A stretch of DNA of 64,000 bases from Flavobacteriales bacterium (GTDB lineage Bacteria > Bacteroidota > Bacteroidia > Flavobacteriales_F > PHOS-HE28): positions 3,610,001 through 3,674,000 of the forward strand of contig JAHCIA010000001.1 of the NCBI GenBank assembly GCA_026129465.1, in the 5' to 3' direction. Made by a program: the position numbers and the translations under genes. Positions 25,985 to 37,570 of this stretch are shown here, one piece after another. Each line of letters starts with the position of its first letter. Position 1 is the stretch's first letter. The notes under the pieces were generated by a model. The model did not search any database. It saw nothing but the letters and a program-made list of their open reading frames with translations, and was not told the origin of the DNA.

Positions 25985-27696
25985 GCGCCAAGATCCAGCA
26001 CCTGCTCCTCCTCGCTGCGGTGTCGGCCATCCCGCAGGCGGCCATGGCACAGGGTGGCCAGCCAGGTGGCGAGTACGTGATCCAGGGCATCTTCAGCCCC
26101 ACCATCGCTGATGCGCGCAAGATCGACCTGCGGCCACAACCCCTGGACACGATACTTCCGGATCGCCCGGTGAGCTATCAACTGCTCACCGTGCAGGCCG
26201 ACATACCGCCACGCGTGGACAGCATCGCGCCGGCAAGACTCACCGTGCTGTCCCCGCAGCCGCGCCTCTACAAGGGTTATGTGAAGGCGGGCTTCGGCCT
26301 CTACACCACGCCCCTCGGCGAATTGCATTTCGACCAGACACGATCGCGCATGAACACCTGGGGCCTGCACGCCAAGCATTTCAGCAGCAATGGTGGCATC
26401 GACGATGTGGGTCCGAGCGATTACAGCTTCAACAGCATCGACGGCCACTACGCGCATTTCCTGCCGGAGCACGAAGTGGCCGGCCGCTTGATCTACGACC
26501 GCCGCCGGGTGAGCTACTACGGCTACACCGCCAGCGACAGCATCAGCGCCGAGCAGGGCGTGATCGTGGCCCCGGAGGACTTCTCGAAGCAGATCTACAA
26601 CGACGTGGGCTTCGCGGGCCGGCTGCGCAGCCTTTACAAGGACAGCACCCGCCTGGCCTACGACGCGGGCATGGAGGTGCATGCCTACAGCAACCTCAGC
26701 GGCAGCCGCGAGACCAACATCCGTTTCGGCGCCGACTTGGGCAAGCGCGAAGGCAACGAGCACTTCACGCTGGGCGTGCTGGTGGACAACAACGCCTACC
26801 GCGCCGACCTCGGAGGCCTGCTCGGGGAGGAGCGCATCAGCGGCACCCTGCTGGGCCTCACCCCGGCGGTGAGCACCACGGGCCGCAAGTACGTGGTGCG
26901 GGTGGGCGCCGGCCTGTTCCTGGACGCGCAGGGCCGCAGCACCTTCCACTTCTACCCGAACTTCTTCGCCAGCTACAGCCTGTTCGAGGACATCCTGGTG
27001 CCATACGCCGGCGTGGACGGCCGCAAGGAGCGCAACAGCTTCCGCAGCCTCACACGCGAGAATCCCTGGCTCACCGGTGCACCGAACCTGGTGAACACCA
27101 ACCGGCAGTATGATGTGTTCGGTGGCCTGCGCGGCAGCTTCAGCCGCCATCTGGGCTTCGATGTCCGCGTGAGCACGGCCCGCATCGGCGAGATGCCCCT
27201 CTTCGTGAACCTGCCCAACGAACCATTCGGCGACCGCATGGCCGTGATCTACGACCAGGTGGACATCCTCACCCTGAGCGGCGAGCTGCGCTACCGGCTG
27301 CGGGAATCCATCAGCTTCAATGGACGTATGGAGGTGATGAGCTATGAGGTGAAGAACCAGGCCGAAGCGTGGAATCTGCCGCCCTACAGGCTGTCCTTGG
27401 GTGGCCGCTACAGCATGCGCGACAAACTCATCCTGAAGGCCGAGGCGCAGTTCCTGGGGCGCCGCCCCGCCTTTCGCCTGCCGGTGCCGCCCCTGCCGGG
27501 CGAATTGCCCAACCCCAGCACCACGGTGGAGCTGGACGGCTTCATGGACCTCTATCTGGGCGCCGAATACCGCTACACCAAGCGCCTGAGCGTATTTCTG
27601 GACATGAGCAACCTCAGCGCCAGCAAATACGAGCGCTGGTCCAAATACCCGGTGCAGCGCGGACTGGTGATGGGGGGCGCCACCTATGCCTTCTGA
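25981..27696 (+). CDS. Outer-membrane beta-barrel protein (TonB-receptor-like, no plug)
   Basis: This 571-aa protein has a signal peptide (HLLLLAAVSAIPQAAMAQ) and a series of amphipathic beta-strands (RLYKGYVKAGFGLYTTPLGE, HEVAGRLIYDRRRVSYYGYT, LDLYLG-type strands at the end). The last residues, VQRGLVMGGATYAF, end in Phe as expected for BAM-inserted barrels. I see no N-terminal TonB plug domain, so it is a barrel related to TonB receptors rather than a full receptor. It overlaps the TPR gene by 4 bp and is likely its functional partner in the outer membrane. Confidence 0.85.
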   Translation: MSAKIQHLLLLAAVSAIPQAAMAQGGQPGGEYVIQGIFSPTIADARKIDLRPQPLDTILPDRPVSYQLLTVQADIPPRVDSIAPARLTVLSPQPRLYKGYVKAGFGLYTTPLGELHFDQTRSRMNTWGLHAKHFSSNGGIDDVGPSDYSFNSIDGHYAHFLPEHEVAGRLIYDRRRVSYYGYTASDSISAEQGVIVAPEDFSKQIYNDVGFAGRLRSLYKDSTRLAYDAGMEVHAYSNLSGSRETNIRFGADLGKREGNEHFTLGVLVDNNAYRADLGGLLGEERISGTLLGLTPAVSTTGRKYVVRVGAGLFLDAQGRSTFHFYPNFFASYSLFEDILVPYAGVDGRKERNSFRSLTRENPWLTGAPNLVNTNRQYDVFGGLRGSFSRHLGFDVRVSTARIGEMPLFVNLPNEPFGDRMAVIYDQVDILTLSGELRYRLRESISFNGRMEVMSYEVKNQAEAWNLPPYRLSLGGRYSMRDKLILKAEAQFLGRRPAFRLPVPPLPGELPNPSTTVELDGFMDLYLGAEYRYTKRLSVFLDMSNLSASKYERWSKYPVQRGLVMGGATYAF

Positions 27697-27727
27697 GGCT
27701 TGTGAAGGGGGCGTGAAGCACAGGTGA

Positions 27728-29872
<2,145 letters not shown>

Positions 29873-29895
29873 TCCGCATCATCTCCAACCAAGCG

Positions 29896-29923
29896 AAAGC
29901 CCCGGTCAATGCCGGGGCTTTTT
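29896..29923 (+). terminator. Rho-independent terminator after gyrB
   Basis: Perfect 10-bp arms AAAGCCCCGG/CCGGGGCTTT with a 6-nt loop are followed by more T. It can also act on the convergent surface-protein gene. Confidence 0.9.
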
Positions 29924-29947
29924 CATGGCGGAATGGATGCGCACGGA

Positions 29948-32900
29948 TCAACGCAGCACCGTCACATGACCCCGCCTTTCCACGCGGTCGCTCGACAGCG
30001 GGTCGCGGAACCGCAGGATCCATACGTACACTTCACTCTTCACCATTTGCCCGCCCAGCGTGCCGTCCCAGCCTTCCGTGCGGTCGGTGGTCTGGAACAG
30101 GCGCTCGCCCCAGCGGTCGAAGATCATGAACTCGAAGTCCACCACGTTGTCGTGTGTGAAAACGGGGATGAACACGTCGTTGAGGCCGTCGCCATCGGGC
30201 GTGAAGGCGTTCGGCAGGTGGCCCTCCAGTTCATCACGCACCACGATCGTGCGGCAGATCTCATCGCTGCAGCCATCCGCGTTCGTCACCGTGAGGCAGA
30301 CGGTATAGCTGCCACCCAGGATGCCGGGGAAGAGGAAGAAGGGTGCTTCGGACTGGTCGGTTCCTGCGCCGCCGAAATTCCAGGCCCAGGTCGTCACATC
30401 GCTGCTGGAAGCGCTTTGGAACCACACGCCAGGTGATAGCGCCGTGGGATTGAATGGCGACCAGGTGAAACCGGCTGAGACCGGAGGCGGGCTGGGAATT
30501 TGGATGCTGGCGAAGTTGACGCAGCCTGTGGCGTCCTGCACCGCCACGGTCCAGTTGCCAGCGCAGAGGCCGGTGAATTCCGCTTCGCCCTGCCAGGTGA
30601 GACCATTGTCCACACTGAAGGACACGCCATCGGGCGCGTCCACCGCGATGCTCCCATCACAATCGCCCGGGCAGGTGACACGTACGGAGGACACATCGTC
30701 GATCTGCACCGGTGGCGGTTGCGCCACGCTGAAGTTCGCCTGTGCCGTGCATCCGTTCATGTCGCTCACCGTCACCGCGTAGTTGCCCGCGCAGATGTTG
30801 GTACCGTTGCCGGCAGCGTTGCCGCTCACCCCGGCGGGCCAGCTGTAGGTGTAACCACCCTGGCCGAGGTTGCCGCCAGTGGCCTGCACGGCGACCGTAC
30901 CGTTGCACGCTTGGTGGCAAATGGCATCGGTGGCAGTGGCCGTGGCGCTCAAGGGTACGGTCAGGGTGATGGTCACCTGGTCCTCACCCACGCAGCCGAA
31001 CTGCGACACAGTACTCCATGTGAGGGTGTAGCTGCCGCCTACGTTGGCGCTTACGCCGCTGGTGGGCGAATTGGGATCGGTGAAGACCACACCGGGCGGG
31101 CCGCTCCAAGTGCCGCTGGTCCAGTTGTTGGCCGCCGCCAAAGTGTAGCTCAAGGAGCAGCTCACGGCATCCGCACCAGCGAAGGCAGGGGTCTGGACCG
31201 GAATGGTCACAGTGACCGTCGCGGTAGCGGGCGGGCAGGCTGGGCCGCTGTTGACGGTGTAGGTATAGTATCCACCTGGGTTGATCGATGGGTCGAATAT
31301 TCCGTTGTGCGGACTACCATTGGAGGTGGTCCATGAACCGCCCAGGTCAGGTGAGCCTGCCAGTTGGCCGAACAGGTCAATGGGATCCGCCTCTGGACAG
31401 ACCAACAAATTGCTGCTTCCTCCTGCGAAGGGGGCTTGAGTTACTCCGATCGTCACCGTGGAACTCGCACTGGGGCAGGGAGACGATCCGATGACGTTAT
31501 AAGTGTAGGTGCCTGCCGTGTGGATCGCAGGGTCGAAAGGCCCGCTGAAGGCGCCGCTCGGCCCCTGCCAGGTGCCACCCACATTCGGTTGTCCGCCCAG
31601 CGAAGCGAAGAGGTCGATCGGCGCCTGGTTGGAACAAAGCGCGAGGGTGACGTTGGTGCCCGCGTTGGGTGCGGTGTTCACGGACATCGTCACCGTGGCC
31701 GTAGCGGGCGGACAGGGAGCTGGACCTTGGACCGTGTAGGTGTATGTGCCAGCGGCATGTACGGCTGGGTTGAAGTTGCCACCAAAGGCACCGCCGCTTG
31801 GGTTGGTCCAGATTCCTCCGGCTTGTGGCGTGCCGCCCAACTGGCTGAAGAGCGCTACCGCGGCATCCGATGAACACAGGGTCAAGGTCCCATTGGTGCC
31901 CGCGCTTGGGGCAGCAGAGACCGACACTTGCACCGCAGCGGAGGCGCTCACACAGGGCGCCTGGCCTTGGATGGTGTAGGTGTAGGTCCCAGGAAGATGG
32001 ACCGCAGGATCGAAGGGACCGGTATGCGTTCCGGAAGGGCCGATCCAAGTACCACCCGTTTGTGGAGATCCTTCCAGTTGGGCGAAAAGATCCGTGGGCA
32101 CACCGGAAGAACAGAGTGTCAGCCAACCGTTTCCACCGGCGTTCGGTGCGGCGTTCACTGTCACATTGATCGTCGCTGAAACATCGGGGCAGGGCGAAAG
32201 TCCGGGCACCGTGTAGGTGTATGCGCCGCTGACACCCGTGGTGGGATCGAAGTTGTTGCCCGTTGGGCCATTTGGGCCACTCCACGAGCCGCCCGCCTGT
32301 GGTGTACCGCCCAACTGGCCGAAGAGATCCACCACCGCGCCGGCACTGCACAGGGTGATGGATGTCCCCGCACCCGCATTGGAGGGTGCGTTCACGGTGA
32401 TCGGTATGGACACGACCTGGCTCTGGCCGCATTGGTCGGTCACGGTCAGCGTGTAGGTCTGGCTGCTGGCTGGCGAAACGGAGATGCCCATGCCATTGCC
32501 CAGCGATCCACCGCCCTGGTCGGTCCAATCGAGCGTGAAAGTGCCGCCACCACCAGTAATGTCATCCACGTTCAGTCCGACCGTGGTGCCTTGGCAGATG
32601 GTGGAGGTATAGGGCGTCAGATCCACCACGATAGGTGTGAGCGGCACCGAAGTGACCAGGAGGCTGTCCTGGATACTATCACCGCAGCCGTCGGTCACGG
32701 TCACCACATACCAGGTGGGCGGTCCGGAGGGTACGGTGATGGAAGGCCCGTTGCCATATGGCGCACCGTTCACCGTCCAGCCATAGGTGTAGTTGCCGTT
32801 GCCTCCCGCAGTGGAGATCGCGGTGATCGTTCCAGTGCCCTGGCATTCGATCTCCAAGGGAGCACCGAGATCCACCGTAATGGGATCGTACACCGGCAAG

Positions 32901-34303
32901 TTCACCGTGATATTGGCCGTGACCGGATCGGCACCACAGGGGGCGCTTACCGTCAGCGTATAGGTTGTGGTCACATCCGGCGATACGGTGATCGTGGGGG
33001 TATTCGCACCCGTGCTCCACGCGTAGCTGTACTGGCCCAGCGCCCCACTGACCACGGGGGCCAGCACATACGTTTGACCGCAAGCGCCGTTGATGTCGGC
33101 CGCCTGGATCGATATCGGCGGTGCGCTGTCAATGTAGTAGGTGAACTCGGTGCCTGCATTGGGTCCCGAGCAAGGTTGGTTCTCAGGTGTTACGCCGATG
33201 ATGAGTGTTTCCAGCCCGTCCGGGTCCAGCGGCACATCGATCGTCACGCTCACCGTGGCTTGGCCCGGTGGGAATAAGATCTGGGCGGGCAGGGCTGGAG
33301 CATAATCCACACCCGGCGTGGCGGTACCTGATACCGAGAGGTTGGCCACCATCTGGTCCACCACATCGCCTGTGCGCTCGAAAGTGATCTCGTAAGGCCC
33401 ACAGCCCTCCAGCATGGTGTTGCCGTTCACCACGCCCGTTCCGCTGGGCAGGGAGGCATTCACCTGCCCGGTGCTGGTGAAGCTGCCGGCTTCGAGGAAG
33501 ACGGCCGAATCGAAGCCCGTATCGAAGCCGTCGCCCACGGCGATCTTGATGCGGTAGGTCTGCCCGCACTGCACCAGTGCGAAGGCCGTGAGCACCGTGG
33601 TGAAACCGTTGTAGGCCACCGTGGCGCCGAACTGGTTGTTCACGTAGTAGATGTTGTTCTGCTGCCAGTTCGGGCCGCCGGCAGCGGCGCAGATCGAAGC
33701 GGAGCCGGAAGCGCCGGGCACACCGCTGTTCACCGTGTTGATCGTCACCGGGATGTTGGTGTTCGGGATCAGCGCGATGTTGGCCGAGTTGTTCGAATAG
33801 GGACCCGTGATACCCGGCCCGCTGAGGAAGAATCCGAAGGCATCGTTGAAGCTGCTGCACACGTAAGTGGGATACTCCTCCGAGCCGAAGACGTATCGGA
33901 ACCGCAGCGTGTCACCGGTGGGGATGAATTCGAAGGTGAGGATGGACCTGTCGTAGATCGTAGTGCCCGCTAGCAGGGTGAGGTCCGCATCGATGCCGGT
34001 GTTCAGCGCGGTGCTGGCGAAGAAGGTGCCCGGGTTCGCCGCTTGCATCACGTTTCCTGAAGAGAGGATCACGCCGGACTGCAGCCCCAGGTTGCTGTTG
34101 ATCACATTGAAGGAACCCCGGCCCGGTTGGTTGGGCGGTGGCGCGCCCACTCCGTTGTAGGTGATGTTGAAGGCCGTCACACCGTCGCCCAGCAGGATGT
34201 TCTGCACAAGCTGCTGCGGTGTGGGGGCGGTGCTGATGACGAGCTGTGCACTGGCGACGGAGGCACATGCCGCAAGGGCGAGAACGGCAAGGGTCGATCT
34301 CAT
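29948..34303 (-). CDS. Large T9SS-exported surface protein with choice-of-anchor L domain and five tandem repeats
   Basis: The 1451-aa protein has a signal peptide (STLAVLALAACASVASAQ) and then a choice-of-anchor L domain (residues 20-280, with RFRYVFGSEEYPTYVCSSFNDAFGFFLSG). A Calx-beta-like segment follows (about 290-380), then several PKD-like domains. About residues 637-1036 hold five tandem repeats of near 80 aa, each with a core like LCSSxxxxDLFxQLGGxPQ and GTYTYTVxGxxPCP. A SprB-like repeat (ICHQACNGTVAVQATGGN), a PKD domain and a gliding-motility C-terminal domain (LPNAFTPDGDGLNDVFIP, ending VERRGHVTVLR) complete it, which marks type B T9SS export. It is probably an adhesin. Confidence 0.9.
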   Translation of the reverse strand: MRSTLAVLALAACASVASAQLVISTAPTPQQLVQNILLGDGVTAFNITYNGVGAPPPNQPGRGSFNVINSNLGLQSGVILSSGNVMQAANPGTFFASTALNTGIDADLTLLAGTTIYDRSILTFEFIPTGDTLRFRYVFGSEEYPTYVCSSFNDAFGFFLSGPGITGPYSNNSANIALIPNTNIPVTINTVNSGVPGASGSASICAAAGGPNWQQNNIYYVNNQFGATVAYNGFTTVLTAFALVQCGQTYRIKIAVGDGFDTGFDSAVFLEAGSFTSTGQVNASLPSGTGVVNGNTMLEGCGPYEITFERTGDVVDQMVANLSVSGTATPGVDYAPALPAQILFPPGQATVSVTIDVPLDPDGLETLIIGVTPENQPCSGPNAGTEFTYYIDSAPPISIQAADINGACGQTYVLAPVVSGALGQYSYAWSTGANTPTITVSPDVTTTYTLTVSAPCGADPVTANITVNLPVYDPITVDLGAPLEIECQGTGTITAISTAGGNGNYTYGWTVNGAPYGNGPSITVPSGPPTWYVVTVTDGCGDSIQDSLLVTSVPLTPIVVDLTPYTSTICQGTTVGLNVDDITGGGGTFTLDWTDQGGGSLGNGMGISVSPASSQTYTLTVTDQCGQSQVVSIPITVNAPSNAGAGTSITLCSAGAVVDLFGQLGGTPQAGGSWSGPNGPTGNNFDPTTGVSGAYTYTVPGLSPCPDVSATINVTVNAAPNAGGNGWLTLCSSGVPTDLFAQLEGSPQTGGTWIGPSGTHTGPFDPAVHLPGTYTYTIQGQAPCVSASAAVQVSVSAAPSAGTNGTLTLCSSDAAVALFSQLGGTPQAGGIWTNPSGGAFGGNFNPAVHAAGTYTYTVQGPAPCPPATATVTMSVNTAPNAGTNVTLALCSNQAPIDLFASLGGQPNVGGTWQGPSGAFSGPFDPAIHTAGTYTYNVIGSSPCPSASSTVTIGVTQAPFAGGSSNLLVCPEADPIDLFGQLAGSPDLGGSWTTSNGSPHNGIFDPSINPGGYYTYTVNSGPACPPATATVTVTIPVQTPAFAGADAVSCSLSYTLAAANNWTSGTWSGPPGVVFTDPNSPTSGVSANVGGSYTLTWSTVSQFGCVGEDQVTITLTVPLSATATATDAICHQACNGTVAVQATGGNLGQGGYTYSWPAGVSGNAAGNGTNICAGNYAVTVSDMNGCTAQANFSVAQPPPVQIDDVSSVRVTCPGDCDGSIAVDAPDGVSFSVDNGLTWQGEAEFTGLCAGNWTVAVQDATGCVNFASIQIPSPPPVSAGFTWSPFNPTALSPGVWFQSASSSDVTTWAWNFGGAGTDQSEAPFFLFPGILGGSYTVCLTVTNADGCSDEICRTIVVRDELEGHLPNAFTPDGDGLNDVFIPVFTHDNVVDFEFMIFDRWGERLFQTTDRTEGWDGTLGGQMVKSEVYVWILRFRDPLSSDRVERRGHVTVLR

Positions 34304-34415
34304 GTCCTGGTTGAGGCTTCGCGAATATCGGCTGTTTCCGAACAGGTTCGGCGGATGTGGCCGGACAGTAGACGCACGGGGCGGCCGGAAGGTTGGTCCA
34401 TGGGGCTGTTCATGG

Positions 34416-34440
34416 AAAAGCCCGGCAATTCCGGGCTTTT
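34416..34440 (-). terminator. Terminator between the PKD membrane protein and the surface-protein gene
   Basis: Perfect 10-bp arms AAAAGCCCGG/CCGGGCTTTT with loop CAATT. The structure is symmetric, with A-tract and T-tract on either side. It lies just past the stop of the gene ending at 34466 and insulates the next minus-strand gene. Confidence 0.85.
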
Positions 34441-34465
34441 CATCTTGCTCAAGCTATTGGAGACA

Positions 34466-35719
34466 TCAGCGGACCAGGCTCACTTTGCCGTTGTAGGTGC
34501 CTCCGAGCTTCTCTCCGTCCTTCATCTCCACCACCCACACGTATTCGCCGGGTGCGCACTTGTCGCCTCGGTTGCTGATGCGACCGTTCCATGGCCGGCC
34601 GGGGTCGTTCGTTTCATACAACAGTTGCCCGGTGGAGCCATCGAAAATGGACATGTGGAACTTGGCGCCCAGGGTTCGCAACGCTTCGGGCATGAACTGG
34701 TTGTTCACACCATCGTCGTTGGGCGAGAATGCCTTCGGAGCCAAGAGTTCGTAGTCACTCTCGATCCGCACTACGCGCTCCACACGATCCACACAGCCTT
34801 TGTCGTTGGTCACGGTCAGGGTCACCACGTGGTCGCCCTTCTTCTTGTAAACATGATCGGGGTGGGCGATGGTGCTCGTGTGGCCGTCGCCGAAGTCCCA
34901 GTGGAACTTCTTCCCATGCACACTATGGTTCTCGAAATGCACGGAGGGGACCGTATTGGGGAACTCCCTCCGGTGGAACTGGAATGCGGCTTCGGGTGCC
35001 TCATGGATCACGATCCGATCAGAGGCCGGCTTGTTGGCGAAATTGCCGCCACCCAAGGAAGAGTAGGACAGTGTCACCTCATAGGTGCCCGCCTTGGCAT
35101 AGGTGTGTGTGGGCTTGGCCTTGTTGGAGAAGCTGCCGTCGCCGAAATTCCACAGATGGATACCATCATCCGGAATGTTCTCCAAGTGGAAGTTCACCGT
35201 GGTTCCGGGGCATCCTTCGGTGATACTGGGTTTGACGACCGATGCTGTGGAAGTAACTGCGGGTCTGGCGCCGGCCCCGCTCTCCGATGGAGGCATGGCC
35301 ACAGGTGAGGCTGGTGTGGTCGAGGGCTGGCGGGGCCTGTTGGAACGCCTGTCATGTTCGTCGTCGGAAGCTTCGCTCGGCGTTCCTGCCTTTACGGAGA
35401 CGCTCTCCTGCTCCAGCACCAGCCCCGAGGGAGCCGTGGCGCTGTCCGTCTCAGGTGTCTCAGCCAAGATCGATCCGGATCCTTGGCCAGTTCCATCCAC
35501 CATGTTCACCTCTTGGAAGAGTTGGTGCAGTGTGGTGGCCACGGCCAGGCTTCCGGCGAACAGCAGCACATACAGGCCCGCCGAGGTCTGCCAAGCCTTG
35601 CCCCGGGGGGCGCCCAAGCGTTGTTCCAGCTTGGCCCAGTCGGCAGAATTGTAGGGCACCTCATAGTGCGCCAGCGCATCCTTCAAGGAGCGTTCGAATG
35701 CATCATGATCCTTCATCAT
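34466..35719 (-). CDS. Inner-membrane-anchored PKD protein with gliding-motility C-terminal domain; possible anti-sigma/sensor
   Basis: This 417-aa protein has no cleavable signal peptide. Residues 1-45 are a charged cytoplasmic segment (FERSLKDALAHYEVPYNSADWAKLEQRLG), followed by one membrane helix at about 47-66. After a Ser/Thr/Pro-rich linker come two PKD domains (GIHLWNFGDGSFSNKAKPTH, KKFHWDFGDGHTSTIAHPDH) and a gliding-motility-type C-terminal domain (LLAPKAFSPNDDGVNNQFMP). The start lies 10 bp after the ECF sigma factor stop, so they form one operon. By position and topology the N-terminal segment may bind the sigma factor, but it lacks a zinc motif and the role is inferred. Confidence 0.72.
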   Translation of the reverse strand: MMKDHDAFERSLKDALAHYEVPYNSADWAKLEQRLGAPRGKAWQTSAGLYVLLFAGSLAVATTLHQLFQEVNMVDGTGQGSGSILAETPETDSATAPSGLVLEQESVSVKAGTPSEASDDEHDRRSNRPRQPSTTPASPVAMPPSESGAGARPAVTSTASVVKPSITEGCPGTTVNFHLENIPDDGIHLWNFGDGSFSNKAKPTHTYAKAGTYEVTLSYSSLGGGNFANKPASDRIVIHEAPEAAFQFHRREFPNTVPSVHFENHSVHGKKFHWDFGDGHTSTIAHPDHVYKKKGDHVVTLTVTNDKGCVDRVERVVRIESDYELLAPKAFSPNDDGVNNQFMPEALRTLGAKFHMSIFDGSTGQLLYETNDPGRPWNGRISNRGDKCAPGEYVWVVEMKDGEKLGGTYNGKVSLVR

Positions 35720-35728
35720 CGATGAGGC

Positions 35729-36412
35729 TTATCGGGGCGAGCGCCCCTTGTTGAGCAGTTTTTTCAGATTGATCTTGGCCTTGGCCAGGTTGCTTTTCGA
35801 GGTGCCGATGTTGATGCCCAGCATCTCGCTGATCTCCTTGTGGGTGAGTTCCTCGAACACGTACAGGTTGAACACCGTTCGGTAGGCCGGGGTCAATTTC
35901 TGCATGGCGTTGATCACATCGGCCGGCTTTACGTCGAATGTCTCCTCCTCGTTCTCTTCCGCCAGCACATCCTCTTCGTCCTGATCGCCGAAGTCCTCGA
36001 TACTCCGCTCTTCACCGAGCAGGAGGTAGGAGTTCTTCGCACGGCGGAAATGGTCGATGGCGGTGTTCACCATGATCCTCCTGATCCAGCCCTCGAAGGA
36101 ACCGGCCCGGTTGAAGGAATCCATGCTGCGGAAGACCTTGATGAAGCCGTCCTGGAGGATGTCCTTGGCCTGGTCGGTGTTCTTCGTGTACCGAAGGCAC
36201 ACGGCCATCATCTTGCCATAGAACAGTTCGTACACGCGTTGCTGCGCCCGTCGGTCTTCCTGAAGGCAGCCATCGATCAGTTCGCCGGATCGCTCCGCCT
36301 CCCCCTCGGGGTTCTCCACCCCGACCCACGACACCTTCAGGTGCGTAGCGCCCTTGGAGGAAGAGGTTCGGTCGGCCAAAACGCTGGACATTGTGCCGGG
36401 CAAGGTAGCCAT
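35729..36412 (-). CDS. ECF-type RNA polymerase sigma factor
   Basis: The 227-aa protein has sigma region 2 (LFYGKMMAVCLRYTKNTDQA, DILQDGFIKVFRSMDSFN, GWIRRIMVNTAIDHFRR), then an acidic linker, then region 4 with a helix-turn-helix (PAYRTVFNLYVFEELTHKEI, LGINIGTSKSNLAKAKINLK). There is no region 1.1 or 3, which makes it an extracytoplasmic-function member. An N-terminal extension of about 40 residues precedes region 2 and is longer than usual, so a later start is possible. The next gene, 10 bp away, encodes a membrane PKD protein that may control it. Confidence 0.92.
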   Translation of the reverse strand: MATLPGTMSSVLADRTSSSKGATHLKVSWVGVENPEGEAERSGELIDGCLQEDRRAQQRVYELFYGKMMAVCLRYTKNTDQAKDILQDGFIKVFRSMDSFNRAGSFEGWIRRIMVNTAIDHFRRAKNSYLLLGEERSIEDFGDQDEEDVLAEENEEETFDVKPADVINAMQKLTPAYRTVFNLYVFEELTHKEISEMLGINIGTSKSNLAKAKINLKKLLNKGRSPR

Positions 36413-36493
36413 GTACCCCGAATAGACGAGGGGACCCCTTGAAGGATGCCTCCATGGAAAATGTCGCCCGAATGCCCGGCCGCGCTCCAGCAG

Positions 36494-36501
36494 TACCTTC
36501 G
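36494..36501 (+). promoter_or_regulatory. -7-like element TACCTTCG upstream of mdh
   Basis: It lies 44 nt before the mdh ATG, in the 133-bp divergent gap with the sigma factor gene. The octamer is identical to those at accA, gyrB and glnN. Confidence 0.5.
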
Positions 36502-36545
36502 CCCCCGTCGAAACCCAGTCCCAACCCCAACATCAGACAAGCAGC

Positions 36546-37487
36546 ATGAAAGTGACCGTGATAGGGGCCGGCAATGTGGGCGCCACCTGCGCCGATGCCG
36601 TGGCCCGTTGGGAGCTCGCCCGTGAGGTGGTGCTCCTGGACATCAAGGAGGGCACCGCCGAAGGCAAGGCCCTGGACATCTGGCAGACCGCCCCGATCAA
36701 TCTTTTCGATACCCGCCCGGTGGGTTCCACCAATGATTATGCGAAGACGGCCGGTAGCGATGTGGTGGTGATCACCAGTGGCCTTCCCCGCAAGCCGGGC
36801 ATGAGCCGCGACGATCTGATCGCCACCAATGCGGCCATCGTGAAGAGCGTTACCGAGAACGTGGTGAAGCATTCGCCCGAGGCCATCATCATCGTGGTGA
36901 GCAACCCGCTGGACGTGATGACCTATTGCGCCTACATCACCAGCAAACTGCCCAGCCAGCGTGTGTTCGGCATGGCCGGTATCCTGGATACGGCGCGCTA
37001 CCGCGCTTTCCTGGCCGAAGCGCTGGATGTGAGTCCGAAGGACATCCAGGCTGTGCTGATGGGCGGCCATGGAGACACCATGGTGCCCCTGCCGCGTTAC
37101 ACCACCGTGGGCGGCATCCCGGTCACCGAATTGATCGACAAGGAGCGCCTTGACGCCATTGTGGAGCGGACCAAGAAGGGTGGGGGCGAGATCGTGAACC
37201 TCCTGGGCACCAGTGCCTGGTATGCCCCTGGAACGGCGGCGGCCCAGATGGTGGAAGCCATAGTGCGCGACCAGAAGCGCGTGTTCCCCTGCTGCGTGTG
37301 GCTCAACGGCGAGTACGGCCTCAAGGACATCTACATGGGTGCGCCCGTGGTCCTGGGCCGCAATGGCGTGGAGCGCATCATTGAGCTGAAGCTGGACGAA
37401 GCCGAGATGGAATTGGTGAAGGCCAGTGCCAAAGCCGTGAAGGAAGTGATGGACGTGCTCGATGGCATGAACAAGGTCACGGCCTGA
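36546..37487 (+). CDS. mdh: Malate dehydrogenase (LDH-like type)
   Basis: Mdh interconverts malate and oxaloacetate with NAD in the TCA cycle. The 313-aa sequence shows the NAD-binding loop VIGAGNVGATCA, the substrate-loop region TSGLPRKPGMSRDDLIATNA, VVSNPLDVMTY, and the catalytic His in LMGGHGDTMVPL. The substrate Arg in LPRKPGMSR supports malate rather than lactate specificity. It stands alone between the sigma factor and a convergent surface-protein gene and ends in a strong terminator. Confidence 0.96.
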   Translation: MKVTVIGAGNVGATCADAVARWELAREVVLLDIKEGTAEGKALDIWQTAPINLFDTRPVGSTNDYAKTAGSDVVVITSGLPRKPGMSRDDLIATNAAIVKSVTENVVKHSPEAIIIVVSNPLDVMTYCAYITSKLPSQRVFGMAGILDTARYRAFLAEALDVSPKDIQAVLMGGHGDTMVPLPRYTTVGGIPVTELIDKERLDAIVERTKKGGGEIVNLLGTSAWYAPGTAAAQMVEAIVRDQKRVFPCCVWLNGEYGLKDIYMGAPVVLGRNGVERIIELKLDEAEMELVKASAKAVKEVMDVLDGMNKVTA

Positions 37488-37518
37488 TCGGGACCGGACC
37501 GATAGCCTGAAATACAAG

Positions 37519-37546
37519 AAGAAGGCGCCTCGCGAGGCGCCTTCTT
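37519..37546. terminator. Strong terminator between mdh and convergent gene
   Basis: Perfect 12-bp arms AAGAAGGCGCCT/AGGCGCCTTCTT close on a CGCG loop. The structure can serve both convergent genes. Confidence 0.88.
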
Positions 37547-37570
37547 CATATCCCAATTTCGTTGTGCCAG

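Noticed and set aside
22820..26050. 1076-aa antisense frame opposite the TPR gene
   Set aside because: High-GC codon bias opens the antisense frame; the sense strand has a signal peptide and TPR repeats, while the antisense product is His/Val/Leu-rich and shows no domain.
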